Source: a gamma proteobacterium HTCC2207 (GTDB lineage: Bacteria; Pseudomonadota; Gammaproteobacteria; Pseudomonadales; Porticoccaceae). From it: DNA of 59,069 nt. Under the pieces are notes generated by a model. It had not been told where the DNA came from. It made no database searches and was given only the letters and a program-made list of their open reading frames with translations. Both the position numbers and the translations under genes were made by a program. The first letter of the stretch is position 1. Every line of letters begins with the position of its first letter. The stretch spans positions 1-59,069 of the forward strand of contig CAJJAO010000002.1 in the NCBI GenBank assembly GCA_905182265.1, written 5' to 3'. This document shows, piece after piece, positions 1-10,257 of the stretch.

Positions 1-706
1 TGTGCGCACATTAGAACGTCGCGTTCGCAAGATGGAAGAATGGTTAGCAGAGCCAACCTTAATGGAAGCCGATGCCGACGCAGAATATGCCGCCATTATC
101 GAAATTGATCTGGCCGACATTAAAGAGCCAATCGTATGCTGCCCGAACGACCCAGATGACGCAAAGCTCCTTTCTGATGTTGCCGGCGACAAAGTCGACG
201 AGATCTTTATCGGCTCATGCATGACCAACATTGGTCACTTCCGCGCCGCGGGCAAGTTGCTCGACGAAGCCGGTTCAGTAGATTCAAGATTCTGGATCTG
301 CCCACCAACACGTATGGACGCCCACACGTTGATGGAAGAAGGCTACTACAACATCTACGGTAAAGTCGGTGCTCGTACAGAGATGCCAGGCTGTTCACTG
401 TGTATGGGTAACCAGGCACGGGTACTAGCAGGCGCAACTGTACTGTCTACATCGACCCGTAACTTCCCCAACCGTTTAGGTGATGGCGCCAACGTTTACC
501 TAACCTCCGCAGAGCTAGCAACAGTCGGCGGCATCCTAGGTCGACTGCCAACAGTAGCCGAGTATATGGAATACGCCAGCAAGATTGATTCAATGTCTGC
601 AGAGGTTTATAGCTACATGAACTTCGACCAGATTGAGTCATTCCAGAAATCGGCAGAAGAAGGCAAGTTGATTGCAGCGCAGCAAATTGTTGAGGTGACG
701 GTTTAA
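1..706 (+). CDS. acnB: Aconitate hydratase B, C-terminal part (5' end outside window)
   Basis: This is the last 234 or so residues of AcnB, the bifunctional aconitase/2-methylisocitrate dehydratase of the TCA cycle. The stretch EIFIGSCMTNIGHFRAAGKL and the later MPGCSLCMGNQARV hold the cysteines that bind the [4Fe-4S] cluster (one in GSCMTN, two in CSLCMGN), a spacing typical of the AcnB family. The frame is open to the window edge, so the first codons shown are internal, not a start. The gene ends 130 bases before nfuA, which is convergent, and a shared terminator lies between them. The family assignment is firm from the cluster motifs. Confidence 0.96.
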   Translation, partial: VRTLERRVRKMEEWLAEPTLMEADADAEYAAIIEIDLADIKEPIVCCPNDPDDAKLLSDVAGDKVDEIFIGSCMTNIGHFRAAGKLLDEAGSVDSRFWICPPTRMDAHTLMEEGYYNIYGKVGARTEMPGCSLCMGNQARVLAGATVLSTSTRNFPNRLGDGANVYLTSAELATVGGILGRLPTVAEYMEYASKIDSMSAEVYSYMNFDQIESFQKSAEEGKLIAAQQIVEVTV

Positions 707-782
707 AAACCCGTCATCCCGACAGCGCTAAGCGATGAGGGATCTCCTGAGGCTCCTTACCTTCAGCCAAAATGACAGATAT

Positions 783-810
783 AAAAAACCCCGCTTTTGC
801 GGGGTTTTTT
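783..810. terminator. Bidirectional rho-independent terminator
   Basis: A perfect 6-bp GC stem (CCCCGC / GCGGGG, loop TTTT) is flanked by six A on the left and six T on the right. It can therefore stop both acnB (plus) and nfuA (minus), which converge here. Confidence 0.92.
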
Positions 811-838
811 ATATCTATAGGTCGCTCAATCGGGAACA

Positions 839-1420
839 TTACATATAAGCATTACTAGTATCAGTATGATCAGTCACATCCCTAACGCCTGTCAGCTCAG
901 GAATCTTTTCCATCAAGGTTTTCTCAACGCCCTCTTTAAGGGTCAGTGATACCGCTGAGCAACCTTGGCAGCCCCCGCCAAACTCCAACACCGCAATTCC
1001 TTCGTCCATCTCTGCCAGTGACACTACGCCACCGTGAGAGGCTAGGCCTGGATTGATGTCGTTATAGAGCAGGTAGTTAATCTTATCTTCAATGGGGCTA
1101 TCGTCAGTGACGTTGGGCAGTCTTGAGTTAGGTGCGCGAATAGTCAGCTGGCCACCAAACTTATCTTCGGCGAAGTCCACCTTGGCTTCATCCAAAAACG
1201 GAATGCTGCGCTGCTCAAAATAGGCATTAAACGCATCGTACTCAACAACCATATCTTCTTCGTTATGCTCACCGGGGCGGCTGTAGGCAATACAGGTCTC
1301 AGCCTTGGGTGTTCCGGGGTCGCTGACAAACATGCGCACGCCTATGCCTTCGCAGTTTTGCTTTTCTAGCAGACCGGCAAGGTAGACTTGAGCTGATTCT
1401 GTGATTGTTACATTGAGCAT
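839..1420 (-). CDS. nfuA: Fe/S biogenesis protein NfuA
   Basis: NfuA is a cytoplasmic carrier that receives an Fe-S cluster and delivers it to target enzymes such as aconitase. The 193-residue protein has the usual two parts: an N-terminal degenerate A-type-carrier domain (residues 1-95) and a C-terminal Nfu domain (about 105-190) with the cluster-binding CxxC at Cys151 and Cys154 in [10 protein letters not shown]. Length and domain order match gammaproteobacterial NfuA. An AGGAAA ribosome binding site precedes the ATG. Its position next to acnB fits functionally because AcnB is an Fe-S client, but the two genes are convergent and not co-transcribed. Confidence 0.96.
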   Translation of the reverse strand: MLNVTITESAQVYLAGLLEKQNCEGIGVRMFVSDPGTPKAETCIAYSRPGEHNEEDMVVEYDAFNAYFEQRSIPFLDEAKVDFAEDKFGGQLTIRAPNSRLPNVTDDSPIEDKINYLLYNDINPGLASHGGVVSLAEMDEGIAVLEFGGGCQGCSAVSLTLKEGVEKTLMEKIPELTGVRDVTDHTDTSNAYM

Positions 1421-1604
1421 GTTGGTTTCCTAGGGACTAATCTTGAGTAATTAACCCGGTTATTCTACGACATTGGTGGGTTTAGGCGAAAGCTTCTTTT
1501 GTTTTAAAGGTCGCTTTTTAGATTTATTTTGGTATTATGCGCATCCATCAATATATTTTGATAAAGCAGATTACCAAAGGCTCATAAGGAAATAGACAAG
1601 CATT

Positions 1605-4600
1605 ATGGCTAATAGCATTCTCGCAGCAACCCAGCAACGCATTCTCGTTTTAGATGGCGCTATGGGTACTATGATTCAGCGCCATACTCTGGAGGAAGAA
1701 CATTTTCGAGGTGATCGTTTTGCCGACTGGCATACCGACCTCAAGGGCAATAATGACCTGCTTAGCCTCACTCAGCCCGATATTATCTGCGATATCCACC
1801 GCGCCTACCTAGAGGCCGGTGCCGATATTATTGAGACCAATACCTTTAACTCCACCACTATGTCTCAGGCTGACTACCAGTTAGAAGCGATCTCCCGAGA
1901 GATAAATGTCGCTTCTGCCAAACTTGCTCGCCAAGCAGCTGATGAATTCTCAACCCCAGATCGACCGCGCTTTGTGGCCGGTGTTTTGGGGCCGACCAGC
2001 CGCACTGCTTCTCTGTCACCGGATGTGAATGATCCGGGTGCGCGCAATGTCACCTTTGATGAGTTGGTTACCGCCTACATTGAATCAACCGAAGCGCTTA
2101 TTGAGGGCGGCGTTGATACCATTATGGTGGAGACGGTTTTTGATACCTTAAATGCCAAGGCGGCATTGTTTGCGATTCAGGTAGTATTTGAGCAGCAAGG
2201 TTTTGAGCTACCGATTATGATCAGTGGCACTATCACTGATGCCAGTGGCCGAACTCTGTCGGGGCAAACACCAGAAGCTTTTTGGAATTCGGTGCGTCAT
2301 AGCAAGCCATTTAGCATTGGCCTTAACTGCGCTCTTGGCCCTAAAGAGCTGCGCCCTCACCTACTAGAAATTTCGACCGTAGCCGATACTCTGGTGAGTT
2401 CCCACCCCAATGCGGGGCTGCCCAATGAATTTGGTGGCTATGACCTCGACCCAGATGCCATGGCTGAAACCATTGCAGAATTTGCCAGTGCCGGTCTACT
2501 AAACATTGTCGGCGGCTGTTGCGGTACCACACCAGAGCATATTCGAGTGATTGCCGAGGCCGTGGCCAATATCAAGCCTCGTTTAATACCAGAGATTGCC
2601 CCTGCCTGTCGCCTCTCTGGTCTTGAGCCCTTTACCATTAACACCGACTCATTGTTTGTGAATGTTGGTGAGCGCTGTAATGTCACAGGCTCTGCGGTTT
2701 TTAAGCGCCTGATTCTCGAAGAAAACTACGACGCCGCATTAGAAGTCGCCCGTCAGCAAGTCATTAACGGCGCGCAGATTATCGATATCAACATGGACGA
2801 AGGCATGCTCGAGTCGCTGCCTGCCATGGTTAAATTTTTGAATCTGGTTGCGGGCGAGCCCGATATTTCTCGCGTGCCGATTATGGTCGACTCCTCGAAA
2901 TGGGAAGTGATTGAAGCTGGCCTGAAATGCATTCAGGGTAAGTCTGTGGTCAATTCCATTAGCCTTAAAGAAGGCGAAGCGGAGTTTGTCGAAAAAGCCA
3001 AGCTGTGTAAAAATCACGGTGCTGCGATTGTGGTGATGGCGTTTGATGAAGATGGTCAGGCCGATAACATTGAGCGCCGCAAGCAGATCTGCCAGCGCAG
3101 TTACGACATGCTGGTCAATGATATTGGCTTCCCGGCTGAAGATATTATCTTTGACCCCAATTGCTTTGCAGTAGCCACCGGCATTGAAGAGCACAATCGC
3201 TATGGTCTGGACTTTATTGAGGCTTGCAGCTGGATTAAAAATAATCTGCCCCATGCGCTAATTAGCGGCGGCATCTCCAATGTATCGTTTTCGTTTCGGG
3301 GCAATAACCCGGTGCGCGAAGCCATTCATTCGGTATTTCTCTACCATGCAATTCGCGAAGGCCTGACCATGGGTATTGTGAATGCGGGCCAGCTTGCCGT
3401 GTATGACGACCTGCCCGAAGAGCTGCGCAACGTGGTAGAAGACGTAGTGCTGTTCCGTACCTCGGAAGGTACCGAAGCCCTGCTAGCGATTGCCGATAAG
3501 TATCGCGGTGACGGCTCTATGCAAGCCTCGGCTGAAGATCTGAGCTGGCGCGACGGCACTGTTAATCGTCGCCTAGAGCACAGCCTTGTTAAAGGTATTA
3601 CTGCCTATATCGAAGAAGATACTGAAGAGGCTCGACAGCAAGCTGACCGACCCCTACATGTCATTGAAGGCGCCTTGATGGACGGCATGAATATTGTCGG
3701 CGACCTGTTTGGCTCGGGCAAAATGTTTCTGCCTCAGGTGGTAAAATCCGCCCGTGTAATGAAACAGGCAGTAGCCTATTTACAGCCCTATATAGAAGCA
3801 GAAAAAGATCAGGTCGCAAGTACCAATGGCAAGATATTAATGGCCACGGTAAAAGGGGATGTACATGACATTGGCAAGAATATTGTTGGTGTAGTTTTAC
3901 AGTGCAACAACTACGAGGTGATTGACCTCGGCGTGATGGTGCCTGCCGAAAAGATTCTTACCACCGCCCGAGAATTGGATGTGGACATTATTGGACTCTC
4001 TGGTCTAATTACCCCCTCTCTAGATGAGATGGTAACGCTAGGAAAGGAAATGCAGCGCCAGGGCTTTACCGTCCCGCTCATGATTGGTGGTGCCACCACA
4101 TCCAAGGCCCATACCGCGGTCAAGATTGCGCCGACTTACGAAAACAATCAGACCATCTATGTTTCTGATGCCTCAAGGGCTGTAGGTGTGGCCAGTAAGT
4201 TAATCAGCAAAGAACATCGCGATGGCTTTATTGCTGAAATCCGCCTCGATTACGAAGCGGTAAGACTGCGTACGGCCAACAGAACACCCCGAGGCACTCT
4301 GTTCACCTACCCAGATGCCATTAAACAAAAGGCGCAGATTAACTGGCGCGACTGCCAGCCAGAAATTCCCAATGCCTTGGGGGTCACTGTGCTCGATGAC
4401 TACCCACTCGAAGTATTAGTACCCTATATTGATTGGACTCCATTTTTTATCACCTGGGATCTAGTGGGCAAGTACCCCAAGATTTTCAATGACGAAGTTG
4501 TAGGTGAAGCCGCGCAAAATCTCTTTGATGATGCCCAGGCACTGCTCAAAGATATTATCGACAATAAGCGTTTAACTGCACGGGCCGTGTTTGGCCTGTG

Positions 4601-5291
4601 GCCAGCCAATACCGTGAACCATGATGATATTGAGGTCTACTCAAACGCTAATGAAGTTGGTACAGCTAGTGAAACTCTAGCTACCCTACACCATATTCGT
4701 CAGCAGATTCAAAAGCCCGGCGCCAGCGAAGAACTTGCTTCATTGGCCGACTTTATAGCCCCAAAAGAATCTGGCTTAACCGACTATATTGGTGCCTTTG
4801 CGGTGACTACAGGCATTGGCGCAGACGAGCTTGCAGCAGAGTACGAAGCGCAGCTTGATGATTACAATGCCATTATGGTCAAAGCATTAGCCGACCGTTT
4901 AGCCGAAGCCTTTGCTGAGCACTTGCACCAACGAGTACGCACAGAATACTGGGGTTATGCCGCAAATGAAGCTCTGGACAACGAGGCATTAATCAAAGAA
5001 AAATACCGCGGCATTCGCCCTGCTCCCGGCTACCCTGCTTGCCCAGACCATACCGAAAAAGGCAGCCTGTTTAAGCTGTTGGATGTGGAAAAGAATATTG
5101 GTCTTGAGCTTACCGAAAGCTTTGCAATGACTCCCGCCGCTGCTGTCAGTGGCTGGTACTTTGGTAACCCAGATGCCAAGTACATTAATACCGGCAAAAT
5201 TGATGGCGATCAGGTAGCCTCACTGGCCCAACGCAAAGGCCTATCGGTACCTGATCTTGAGCGTTGGTTAACACCTATTCTTAATGATTAA
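1605..5291 (+). CDS. metH: Cobalamin-dependent methionine synthase
   Basis: MetH transfers the methyl group of 5-methyltetrahydrofolate to homocysteine via methylcobalamin. All four modules are present in 1228 residues: homocysteine/zinc domain (1-325; zinc ligands Cys242, Cys305, Cys306 in GLNCALG and GGCCGTT), pterin-binding domain (about 350-610, [10 protein letters not shown] at its start), cobalamin cap and Rossmann domain (about 645-890, axial His754 in GDVHDIG) and the AdoMet reactivation domain (900-1228, with [15 protein letters not shown]). Length equals the E. coli enzyme. An AAGGAA sequence lies upstream of the ATG. I saw no cobalamin or SAM riboswitch in the 184-base leader between nfuA and metH. 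Confidence 0.98.
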   Translation: MANSILAATQQRILVLDGAMGTMIQRHTLEEEHFRGDRFADWHTDLKGNNDLLSLTQPDIICDIHRAYLEAGADIIETNTFNSTTMSQADYQLEAISREINVASAKLARQAADEFSTPDRPRFVAGVLGPTSRTASLSPDVNDPGARNVTFDELVTAYIESTEALIEGGVDTIMVETVFDTLNAKAALFAIQVVFEQQGFELPIMISGTITDASGRTLSGQTPEAFWNSVRHSKPFSIGLNCALGPKELRPHLLEISTVADTLVSSHPNAGLPNEFGGYDLDPDAMAETIAEFASAGLLNIVGGCCGTTPEHIRVIAEAVANIKPRLIPEIAPACRLSGLEPFTINTDSLFVNVGERCNVTGSAVFKRLILEENYDAALEVARQQVINGAQIIDINMDEGMLESLPAMVKFLNLVAGEPDISRVPIMVDSSKWEVIEAGLKCIQGKSVVNSISLKEGEAEFVEKAKLCKNHGAAIVVMAFDEDGQADNIERRKQICQRSYDMLVNDIGFPAEDIIFDPNCFAVATGIEEHNRYGLDFIEACSWIKNNLPHALISGGISNVSFSFRGNNPVREAIHSVFLYHAIREGLTMGIVNAGQLAVYDDLPEELRNVVEDVVLFRTSEGTEALLAIADKYRGDGSMQASAEDLSWRDGTVNRRLEHSLVKGITAYIEEDTEEARQQADRPLHVIEGALMDGMNIVGDLFGSGKMFLPQVVKSARVMKQAVAYLQPYIEAEKDQVASTNGKILMATVKGDVHDIGKNIVGVVLQCNNYEVIDLGVMVPAEKILTTARELDVDIIGLSGLITPSLDEMVTLGKEMQRQGFTVPLMIGGATTSKAHTAVKIAPTYENNQTIYVSDASRAVGVASKLISKEHRDGFIAEIRLDYEAVRLRTANRTPRGTLFTYPDAIKQKAQINWRDCQPEIPNALGVTVLDDYPLEVLVPYIDWTPFFITWDLVGKYPKIFNDEVVGEAAQNLFDDAQALLKDIIDNKRLTARAVFGLWPANTVNHDDIEVYSNANEVGTASETLATLHHIRQQIQKPGASEELASLADFIAPKESGLTDYIGAFAVTTGIGADELAAEYEAQLDDYNAIMVKALADRLAEAFAEHLHQRVRTEYWGYAANEALDNEALIKEKYRGIRPAPGYPACPDHTEKGSLFKLLDVEKNIGLELTESFAMTPAAAVSGWYFGNPDAKYINTGKIDGDQVASLAQRKGLSVPDLERWLTPILND

Positions 5292-5360
5292 TCGAGATTC
5301 ATCAGAAGAGATTGATTAGAAGTTCACTAGAATAAATTGATAAAGAGAGACTAAATAGAA

Positions 5361-5573
5361 GTGACTGACGAAAAAAAACCAAACAAACCCGGCTTAGGTG
5401 CAATAGTAAAAAGTATTTTGGCTGCAGCTATAGGTGTGCAGACTAACAAAAACCGCGAGCGGGACTTTAACGAAGGCAACCCACTAGCTTTTATTATTGG
5501 CGGCTTTGTATTTACTCTACTGTTTATCGCAACCATAGCCACCATTGTGGGCTTTGTTCTTAGTAAAAATTAA
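5361..5573 (+). CDS. DUF2970 family small membrane protein
   Basis: This 70-residue protein has a charged N-terminus with KNRERDF after an amphipathic SILAAAIGVQ segment, and one C-terminal transmembrane helix (about residues 43-66, AFIIGGFVFTLLFIATIATIV). The pattern VKSILAAAIGVQ...NRERDF followed by one membrane span is typical of DUF2970, a family of unknown function found in proteobacteria. The start is GTG. It begins 70 bases after metH and may be co-transcribed with it. The leader between them contains degenerate GATT-rich repeats but no clear terminator. No function can be assigned. Confidence 0.75.
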   Translation: MTDEKKPNKPGLGAIVKSILAAAIGVQTNKNRERDFNEGNPLAFIIGGFVFTLLFIATIATIVGFVLSKN

Positions 5574-5579
5574 GCCCTT

Positions 5580-5603
5580 AGCCATAAGCCATAAGCCATA
5601 AGC
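5580..5603. repeat. 7-bp tandem repeat (AGCCATA x3)
   Basis: Three exact copies of AGCCATA plus AGC lie immediately after the DUF2970 stop codon. It is one of many short tandem arrays found at gene junctions in this window. Confidence 0.8.
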
Positions 5604-5658
5604 TTATTGGCTAAAATCCACTAATAGAAAACGATCAAAAAAAATCAAAAGACAGATC

Positions 5659-5694
5659 AAAAAAAAGGGGCTGCAAACATGCAGCCCCTTTTTT
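5659..5694. terminator. Bidirectional rho-independent terminator
   Basis: An 8-bp perfect stem (GGGGCTGC / GCAGCCCC, loop AAACAT) is flanked by eight A and six T. It separates the convergent DUF2970 gene and TonB-dependent receptor and should act on both strands. Confidence 0.93.
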
Positions 5695-5727
5695 GTACTT
5701 CTTAATAACTCACCAAACTAACATCGT

Positions 5728-8109
5728 TTAGAAGCTGTACTTAGCTTGCAGAGCAATATTCAATGGACGGTTAACAAAGGCGTAGTAAGAGTTACCAGCA
5801 CCACCTGTTAATGTTCCACCCAGTGGCGTGTTGCCACCAAAGTTGATCACGGTCTCATCAGTAAGGTTACGGCCTAATAGAGCCACTTCCCAATTACCTT
5901 CTGAATCACTGATAGCGATACGGGCACTAACCTGTGTAGTCGCTTTCTGCATAGTGCGCGGATCAAGGTTAGACGCATAGATGTAGTCATCCATGTACAC
6001 CAGATCTGCCGATGCGCTAAGAATCAAACCTTCGCCAACTTCACCCATCCATGCTGCACCAATATTTGCCTGCAGTTCTGGTGTGTACTCTTTACGCTCG
6101 CCTGACACGTCACACAGTCCAGCAAAATCAGCTGAGTCAGAAACCTGACCAAAGTAACATTGTGAGTTAGGGAACTTGTCGTAGTTGAAGTCTAGGTAAG
6201 CAGCAGAACCTGTCAAAGTAACGTTGTCTGACACAGCCCAACGGCCATCAGCTTCAAGACCCTGTACCGTCGCTTCACCAGCGTTGGTGACATTAAAGCC
6301 AAGGGTTCCATCAAACTGAGAAACCTGCAGATCGCTGTACTCTGTCATGTAAAGAGCAATATTAAGCTCTGCAGCGCCATCGGCAAGAGTCATCTTTGAA
6401 CCAAGCTCTATGCTGGTTGCCTCTTCACGATCGAATTCCCAGCTACCGGTAATTGGGTTTCCACTGATCGGGTTACCCGCATTATTAACGGCGGCATCTG
6501 GATGGCCATTAGAACGCGCATCAAAACCACCAGACTTAAAGCCTTTGGTCCAAGTGAAGTAAGCCATAGTGTCTTCATTGGCGTCCCACTCAACAGTGAC
6601 TACTGGCGTAAATGAGCTGTCATCCAGCTTGCCAACAATAGTCTGGTAAGGTTCTATCGCAAAAATACCCCAAAGCGCGTTGTAGGCGCCAGAGATGGGA
6701 TCAGCAACAACCGCTGGCTGGTACTGGCCGCCAAAGGCTGCAACTGCTTTATGCTGCTGAGTACGATCTGCGTCTTTGGTTTCACTGGTATAACGTCCGC
6801 CAACAGTCACTCGCACTTCGTCAGTCAATGTATAGGTACCCTGAGCAAATACAGCCCAAAGGTCGCCTTCCTGATTAAAGCTACGATCAGTAGATGCGCC
6901 TGGAGCGAAAGGTGCTAACGATGGAGCTAGACCGGCTAGTACATCGCCAATCAATGTTGGAGAAGGCAGGCTAATTTGGTCTTTATAGTTCAGCTCAGTT
7001 GACTGGAAAAACAGTCCACCGATATAGTCAAAGTCACCACCAAGATCTGACGTGAAACGGAATTCTTGGCTAAACTGCTCGTATTCTTCTTGACGGGCTG
7101 CGTCAAAAATAGCCGCACCAGAGAAGTCACAGTCACAGTTTTCGTCAAATTCATATTCAACAAAGCCTGTTACGGACGTCAGAGAGAAGCCATCCATGTC
7201 CCAGTCGACAGTCAAGGTCACATCGCTGACTTCGTTATCGCTGAAATGGCCGTTGTTGTCGGCGCTGTAGTTCAGACCGGCTTCAACTGGAGAGGCAACA
7301 GCGGTAGAGGGAATGCCATTCAAAACAGAGATATGATCTGGCGCGCCAATGCTGTTATAGACTTCCATGTTACGACCGACAGTATCGAAGGTTGAACGAG
7401 ATACTTTCAGGTTAGCAGTCATATCGTCGCTGACATCCCAACGCAAAGAAGCGCGGATAACCTGCTCTTCTTCGTTTTGCTCATCCTGACCAGAGACAGT
7501 GTTAAACACATAGCCGTCTAGACTACGATCGAGAATAGCGATACGGCCACTAAAGCTTTCGCTGAGCGGGCCAGACAAAACAACACGCACGTCTTGTTCG
7601 CCGTGATCTGGCTCGTATAAGGCTGTTACCGAACCTTGGAAGTCATCGGTAGGCTTAGCACTAACCTGGCTAACAGCGCCGGCAATACTATTTTTACCAA
7701 ATAAGATGCCCTGTGGGCCACGCAGTATTTCTACTCGCTCCATATCCATCATCGGAATACGAGCTAGCTGGTCACGACCATAGAAAATGCCGTCGTTATA
7801 GATACCCACAGACTGTTCAAAGCCAGGGTTAATACCAGAGCTGATACCACGGATAGTAACAGTGGTAGAAATACCGGTTTCATTGATGCTGAAGTTAGGG
7901 ACTAATTCAGACAGACCCTGTAAATCGACAATACCTGCATTGGACATTTTTTCTGCAGTAACGGCCGCAACCGAAACTGGAACGTCTTGCAGTGATTCTG
8001 AACGCTGTTGCGCCGTAACTACGATTTCTTCCAACATAGCGGCATTAACTGCGCCTGCAGAAACGGCAATAGATGCCGCTAAGATTGACTTAGTAAATAG
8101 ATTGTTCAA
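5728..8109 (-). CDS. TonB-dependent outer membrane receptor
   Basis: This is a 793-residue TonB-dependent transporter that would import an unknown large or scarce ligand across the outer membrane using TonB energy. A signal peptide (residues 1-23, ending in GAVNA) is followed by a TonB-box-like LEEIVVTAQQR, the plug domain with SVGIYNDGIFYGR and RVEILRGPQGILFGKNS, and a beta-barrel ending in the aromatic LNIALQAKYSF. This subtype is common among marine and xenobiotic-degrading proteobacteria; the substrate cannot be read from sequence. The start is an unusual TTG preceded by a strong GGGGAG ribosome binding site six bases away. It lies downstream of, and on the same strand as, an acyl-CoA dehydrogenase, which hints at a lipid-like or aromatic ligand, an inference only. 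Confidence 0.93.
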   Translation of the reverse strand: MNNLFTKSILAASIAVSAGAVNAAMLEEIVVTAQQRSESLQDVPVSVAAVTAEKMSNAGIVDLQGLSELVPNFSINETGISTTVTIRGISSGINPGFEQSVGIYNDGIFYGRDQLARIPMMDMERVEILRGPQGILFGKNSIAGAVSQVSAKPTDDFQGSVTALYEPDHGEQDVRVVLSGPLSESFSGRIAILDRSLDGYVFNTVSGQDEQNEEEQVIRASLRWDVSDDMTANLKVSRSTFDTVGRNMEVYNSIGAPDHISVLNGIPSTAVASPVEAGLNYSADNNGHFSDNEVSDVTLTVDWDMDGFSLTSVTGFVEYEFDENCDCDFSGAAIFDAARQEEYEQFSQEFRFTSDLGGDFDYIGGLFFQSTELNYKDQISLPSPTLIGDVLAGLAPSLAPFAPGASTDRSFNQEGDLWAVFAQGTYTLTDEVRVTVGGRYTSETKDADRTQQHKAVAAFGGQYQPAVVADPISGAYNALWGIFAIEPYQTIVGKLDDSSFTPVVTVEWDANEDTMAYFTWTKGFKSGGFDARSNGHPDAAVNNAGNPISGNPITGSWEFDREEATSIELGSKMTLADGAAELNIALYMTEYSDLQVSQFDGTLGFNVTNAGEATVQGLEADGRWAVSDNVTLTGSAAYLDFNYDKFPNSQCYFGQVSDSADFAGLCDVSGERKEYTPELQANIGAAWMGEVGEGLILSASADLVYMDDYIYASNLDPRTMQKATTQVSARIAISDSEGNWEVALLGRNLTDETVINFGGNTPLGGTLTGGAGNSYYAFVNRPLNIALQAKYSF

Positions 8110-8158
8110 TGTAACTCCCCATGAGTAATAGATAGAGCGGCTATAACCGCTACTAGTG

Positions 8159-8191
8159 TTTTTAATAATTTTTTAATAATATTTTAATAAT
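8159..8191. repeat. 11-bp AT-rich tandem repeat (x3)
   Basis: Three adjacent copies of an 11-bp unit (TTTTTAATAAT twice, then ATTTTAATAAT) lie just upstream of the TonB receptor start. They may overlap its promoter region; no -35/-10 pair is convincing. Confidence 0.7.
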
Positions 8192-8240
8192 TGAAATTAG
8201 GCCGCCGCACCTTGAGCGGCCTAGGTTTCAGCGCAGCAAT

Positions 8241-10019
8241 CTACAGGGTTTGAAAGTCTGTAGCAAGCACTTCTTGGGCATAATTTGACTCTGTAATAAC
8301 GCTAGCCAGGTAGGCTAAATTGCGGGTTAAGACCTGGCTAGAAAAGAAGCTAGCCGTCTTGATTTTTTGAGAATAAAAAAGGTCGTTAGAGCCCTGATCA
8401 ATATGTTTTTGCGCCGCCGCTGCCAGCTTAACCAGAAGCCAGAAAGACACGCTATTACCAAATAGCATCATGTAGTTATAAGCCACCGAGGGGCCTTTTT
8501 CGCTGTTGGCCAAAACATAATCCAGAGCCTGTTGACACTGGTCGACGGTGGTCGACAGTGCCATAGCTAAACCCTTAACCGTGCCAGTGGCGGAAGACAG
8601 ATCAGTCACCGTCTGTTGCATCTCGGCAATCAGGCGCGATACCACTTCGCCACCATCGCGCAGACATTTACGTCCGGTAAAGTCCAACGCCTGAATGCCA
8701 TTAGTACCTTCATAAATTGGCAAAATACGTGCGTCACGCATGTGCTGAGCAGCGCCGGTCTCTTCAATAAAGCCCATACCACCATGAACCTGAACACCCA
8801 GAGAGGTTGTCTCCATAGACACTTCGGTACACCAGCCTTTAACCAATGGCGTCAACACTTCAACTAAGGCCGCATCGGCAACACGCTGATCTGCATCTGG
8901 GTGATGATGACTGCGGTCTTCTGCAGCAATGGTATAAAAAGACATAGCACGACCGCCTTCGGTCATGGCGCGCATCTGCATCAGCATACGCTTAACATCT
9001 GGGTGATTAATAATAGGCGCATCACCTTCGATGCCCTGAATCTTGCCCTGCACACGATCTGAAGCATAGGCTACCGCTTGCTGATAGGCGCGTTCGCCCA
9101 CCCCAATACCCTGGTGACCTACGGAAAGGCGCGCATTGTTCATCATGCTAAACATACACATAATGCCCTGGTTTTCTGGGCCTACCAAATAGCCAACTGC
9201 TCCGCCATTCTCGCCAAAGGCCATGGTGCAAGTGGGGCTGCTGTGAATACCGAGCTTGTGTTCAACACCAACGGCTTTAACGTCGTTGCGCTCACCTAGG
9301 CTGCCGTCTGCATTAATTAGGAATTTGGGCACTAAAAATAAGGAGATGCCACGGTTGCCCGCTGGTGCGTCTGGCAGTCGTGCCAGTACTAGGTGAATCA
9401 CATTCTCTGCTAAATCATGATCGCCCCAGGTAATATAAATTTTCTGGCCACTGACCAAGTAGTGATCACCCTGAGGTATGGCTTTCGTTTTGACTGCAGA
9501 CAGATCGGTGCCAGCCTGTGGCTCAGTCAGGTTCATGGTGCCAGACCAAACTCCAGAGATAAGGTTGGCTAGATAGACGTCTTTTTGCTCGTCAGAGCCA
9601 TAGAGGTTTAGCGCATGGATCACACCGCGAGTCAGCATGGGTAGCAAACTAAAGCCAAGATTAGCGGACTGCATCATCTCTTGAACAGCAACATCGATAA
9701 CGCCAGGGAAACCGGCACCATCGTATTTGGGATTACCGCTCAAACCACACCAGCCTGCTTCAACCATTTGTTTGTAAGGGCCCGTCAACATTGGCGCAGT
9801 GACGACGGTACCATCTTTAAGATGCGCTGGCTGAGTGTCAGCCTCCCAATTAGTAGGGGCTACCACCTCTTCAAAAAACTTGGCCGCCTCGGGCATAATT
9901 GCTTCGACCATATCAACGCCCGCCTCTTCGAAACCCGGCATCTGGCAGTGTTCGCCATAATTGACAAGTTCTTGGAAAAGAAAAGAAAACTCTTTTTGCG
10001 GTACTTTATAGGCGGTCAT
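8241..10019 (-). CDS. Acyl-CoA dehydrogenase, long form (DmdC/AidB-like architecture)
   Basis: A 592-residue FAD acyl-CoA dehydrogenase that would oxidise an acyl-CoA to its 2-enoyl-CoA. It has the extra N-terminal helix segment (1-40), the classic N-terminal, middle and C-terminal domains with MNLTEPQAGTDLSAV (FAD/substrate loop) and QVHGGMGFIEETGAAQHMRDARI, and a further C-terminal extension (from about 470). This long architecture is shared by 3-methylmercaptopropionyl-CoA dehydrogenase DmdC and by many fatty acyl-CoA dehydrogenases, so the substrate is open. An AGGAA site precedes the ATG. A perfect 12-bp palindrome lies about 100 bases upstream and could be its operator. No thiolase or hydratase is adjacent. 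Confidence 0.9.
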   Translation of the reverse strand: MTAYKVPQKEFSFLFQELVNYGEHCQMPGFEEAGVDMVEAIMPEAAKFFEEVVAPTNWEADTQPAHLKDGTVVTAPMLTGPYKQMVEAGWCGLSGNPKYDGAGFPGVIDVAVQEMMQSANLGFSLLPMLTRGVIHALNLYGSDEQKDVYLANLISGVWSGTMNLTEPQAGTDLSAVKTKAIPQGDHYLVSGQKIYITWGDHDLAENVIHLVLARLPDAPAGNRGISLFLVPKFLINADGSLGERNDVKAVGVEHKLGIHSSPTCTMAFGENGGAVGYLVGPENQGIMCMFSMMNNARLSVGHQGIGVGERAYQQAVAYASDRVQGKIQGIEGDAPIINHPDVKRMLMQMRAMTEGGRAMSFYTIAAEDRSHHHPDADQRVADAALVEVLTPLVKGWCTEVSMETTSLGVQVHGGMGFIEETGAAQHMRDARILPIYEGTNGIQALDFTGRKCLRDGGEVVSRLIAEMQQTVTDLSSATGTVKGLAMALSTTVDQCQQALDYVLANSEKGPSVAYNYMMLFGNSVSFWLLVKLAAAAQKHIDQGSNDLFYSQKIKTASFFSSQVLTRNLAYLASVITESNYAQEVLATDFQTL

Positions 10020-10116
10020 TTAATTATTCCTGAGCTAGGCGCTATGGCTGGTACTGGTATCAATATTAGGGCGATAGAGTAGTCTTGAAGCGCTTAATCT
10101 GTAAACCGAAAACCAT

Positions 10117-10128
10117 GACCAATTGGTC
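10117..10128. promoter_or_regulatory. 12-bp perfect palindrome, candidate operator
   Basis: GACCAATTGGTC is fully self-complementary and lies in the leader of the acyl-CoA dehydrogenase. The half-site spacing would suit a TetR-type repressor of lipid metabolism, but no regulator gene is adjacent, so the assignment is inference. Confidence 0.4.
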
Positions 10129-10196
10129 TATATGCCTAGGTTTGGGGCGCGTTTGATAAGATTTCAAACAATCTGATGAAAGTAATAAAAGTAAGG

Positions 10197-10230
10197 AATT
10201 AAGGACCCCAATAAACTCGAGACCTTAATT
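10197..10230 (-). terminator. Possible terminator of the esterase-oxidoreductase-DoxX operon
   Basis: An 8-bp inverted repeat (AATTAAGG / CCTTAATT, 18-base loop) lies just past the DoxX stop codon, followed on the minus strand by a T-rich stretch. The stem is AT-rich, so it is a weak candidate. Confidence 0.35.
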
Positions 10231-10257
10231 ACCCAAAAATAATTACAGCGAGCCTTA

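Noticed and set aside
1421..1604. Cobalamin or SAM riboswitch before metH
   Set aside because: No conserved B12 box or SAM riboswitch core was found in the short leader.
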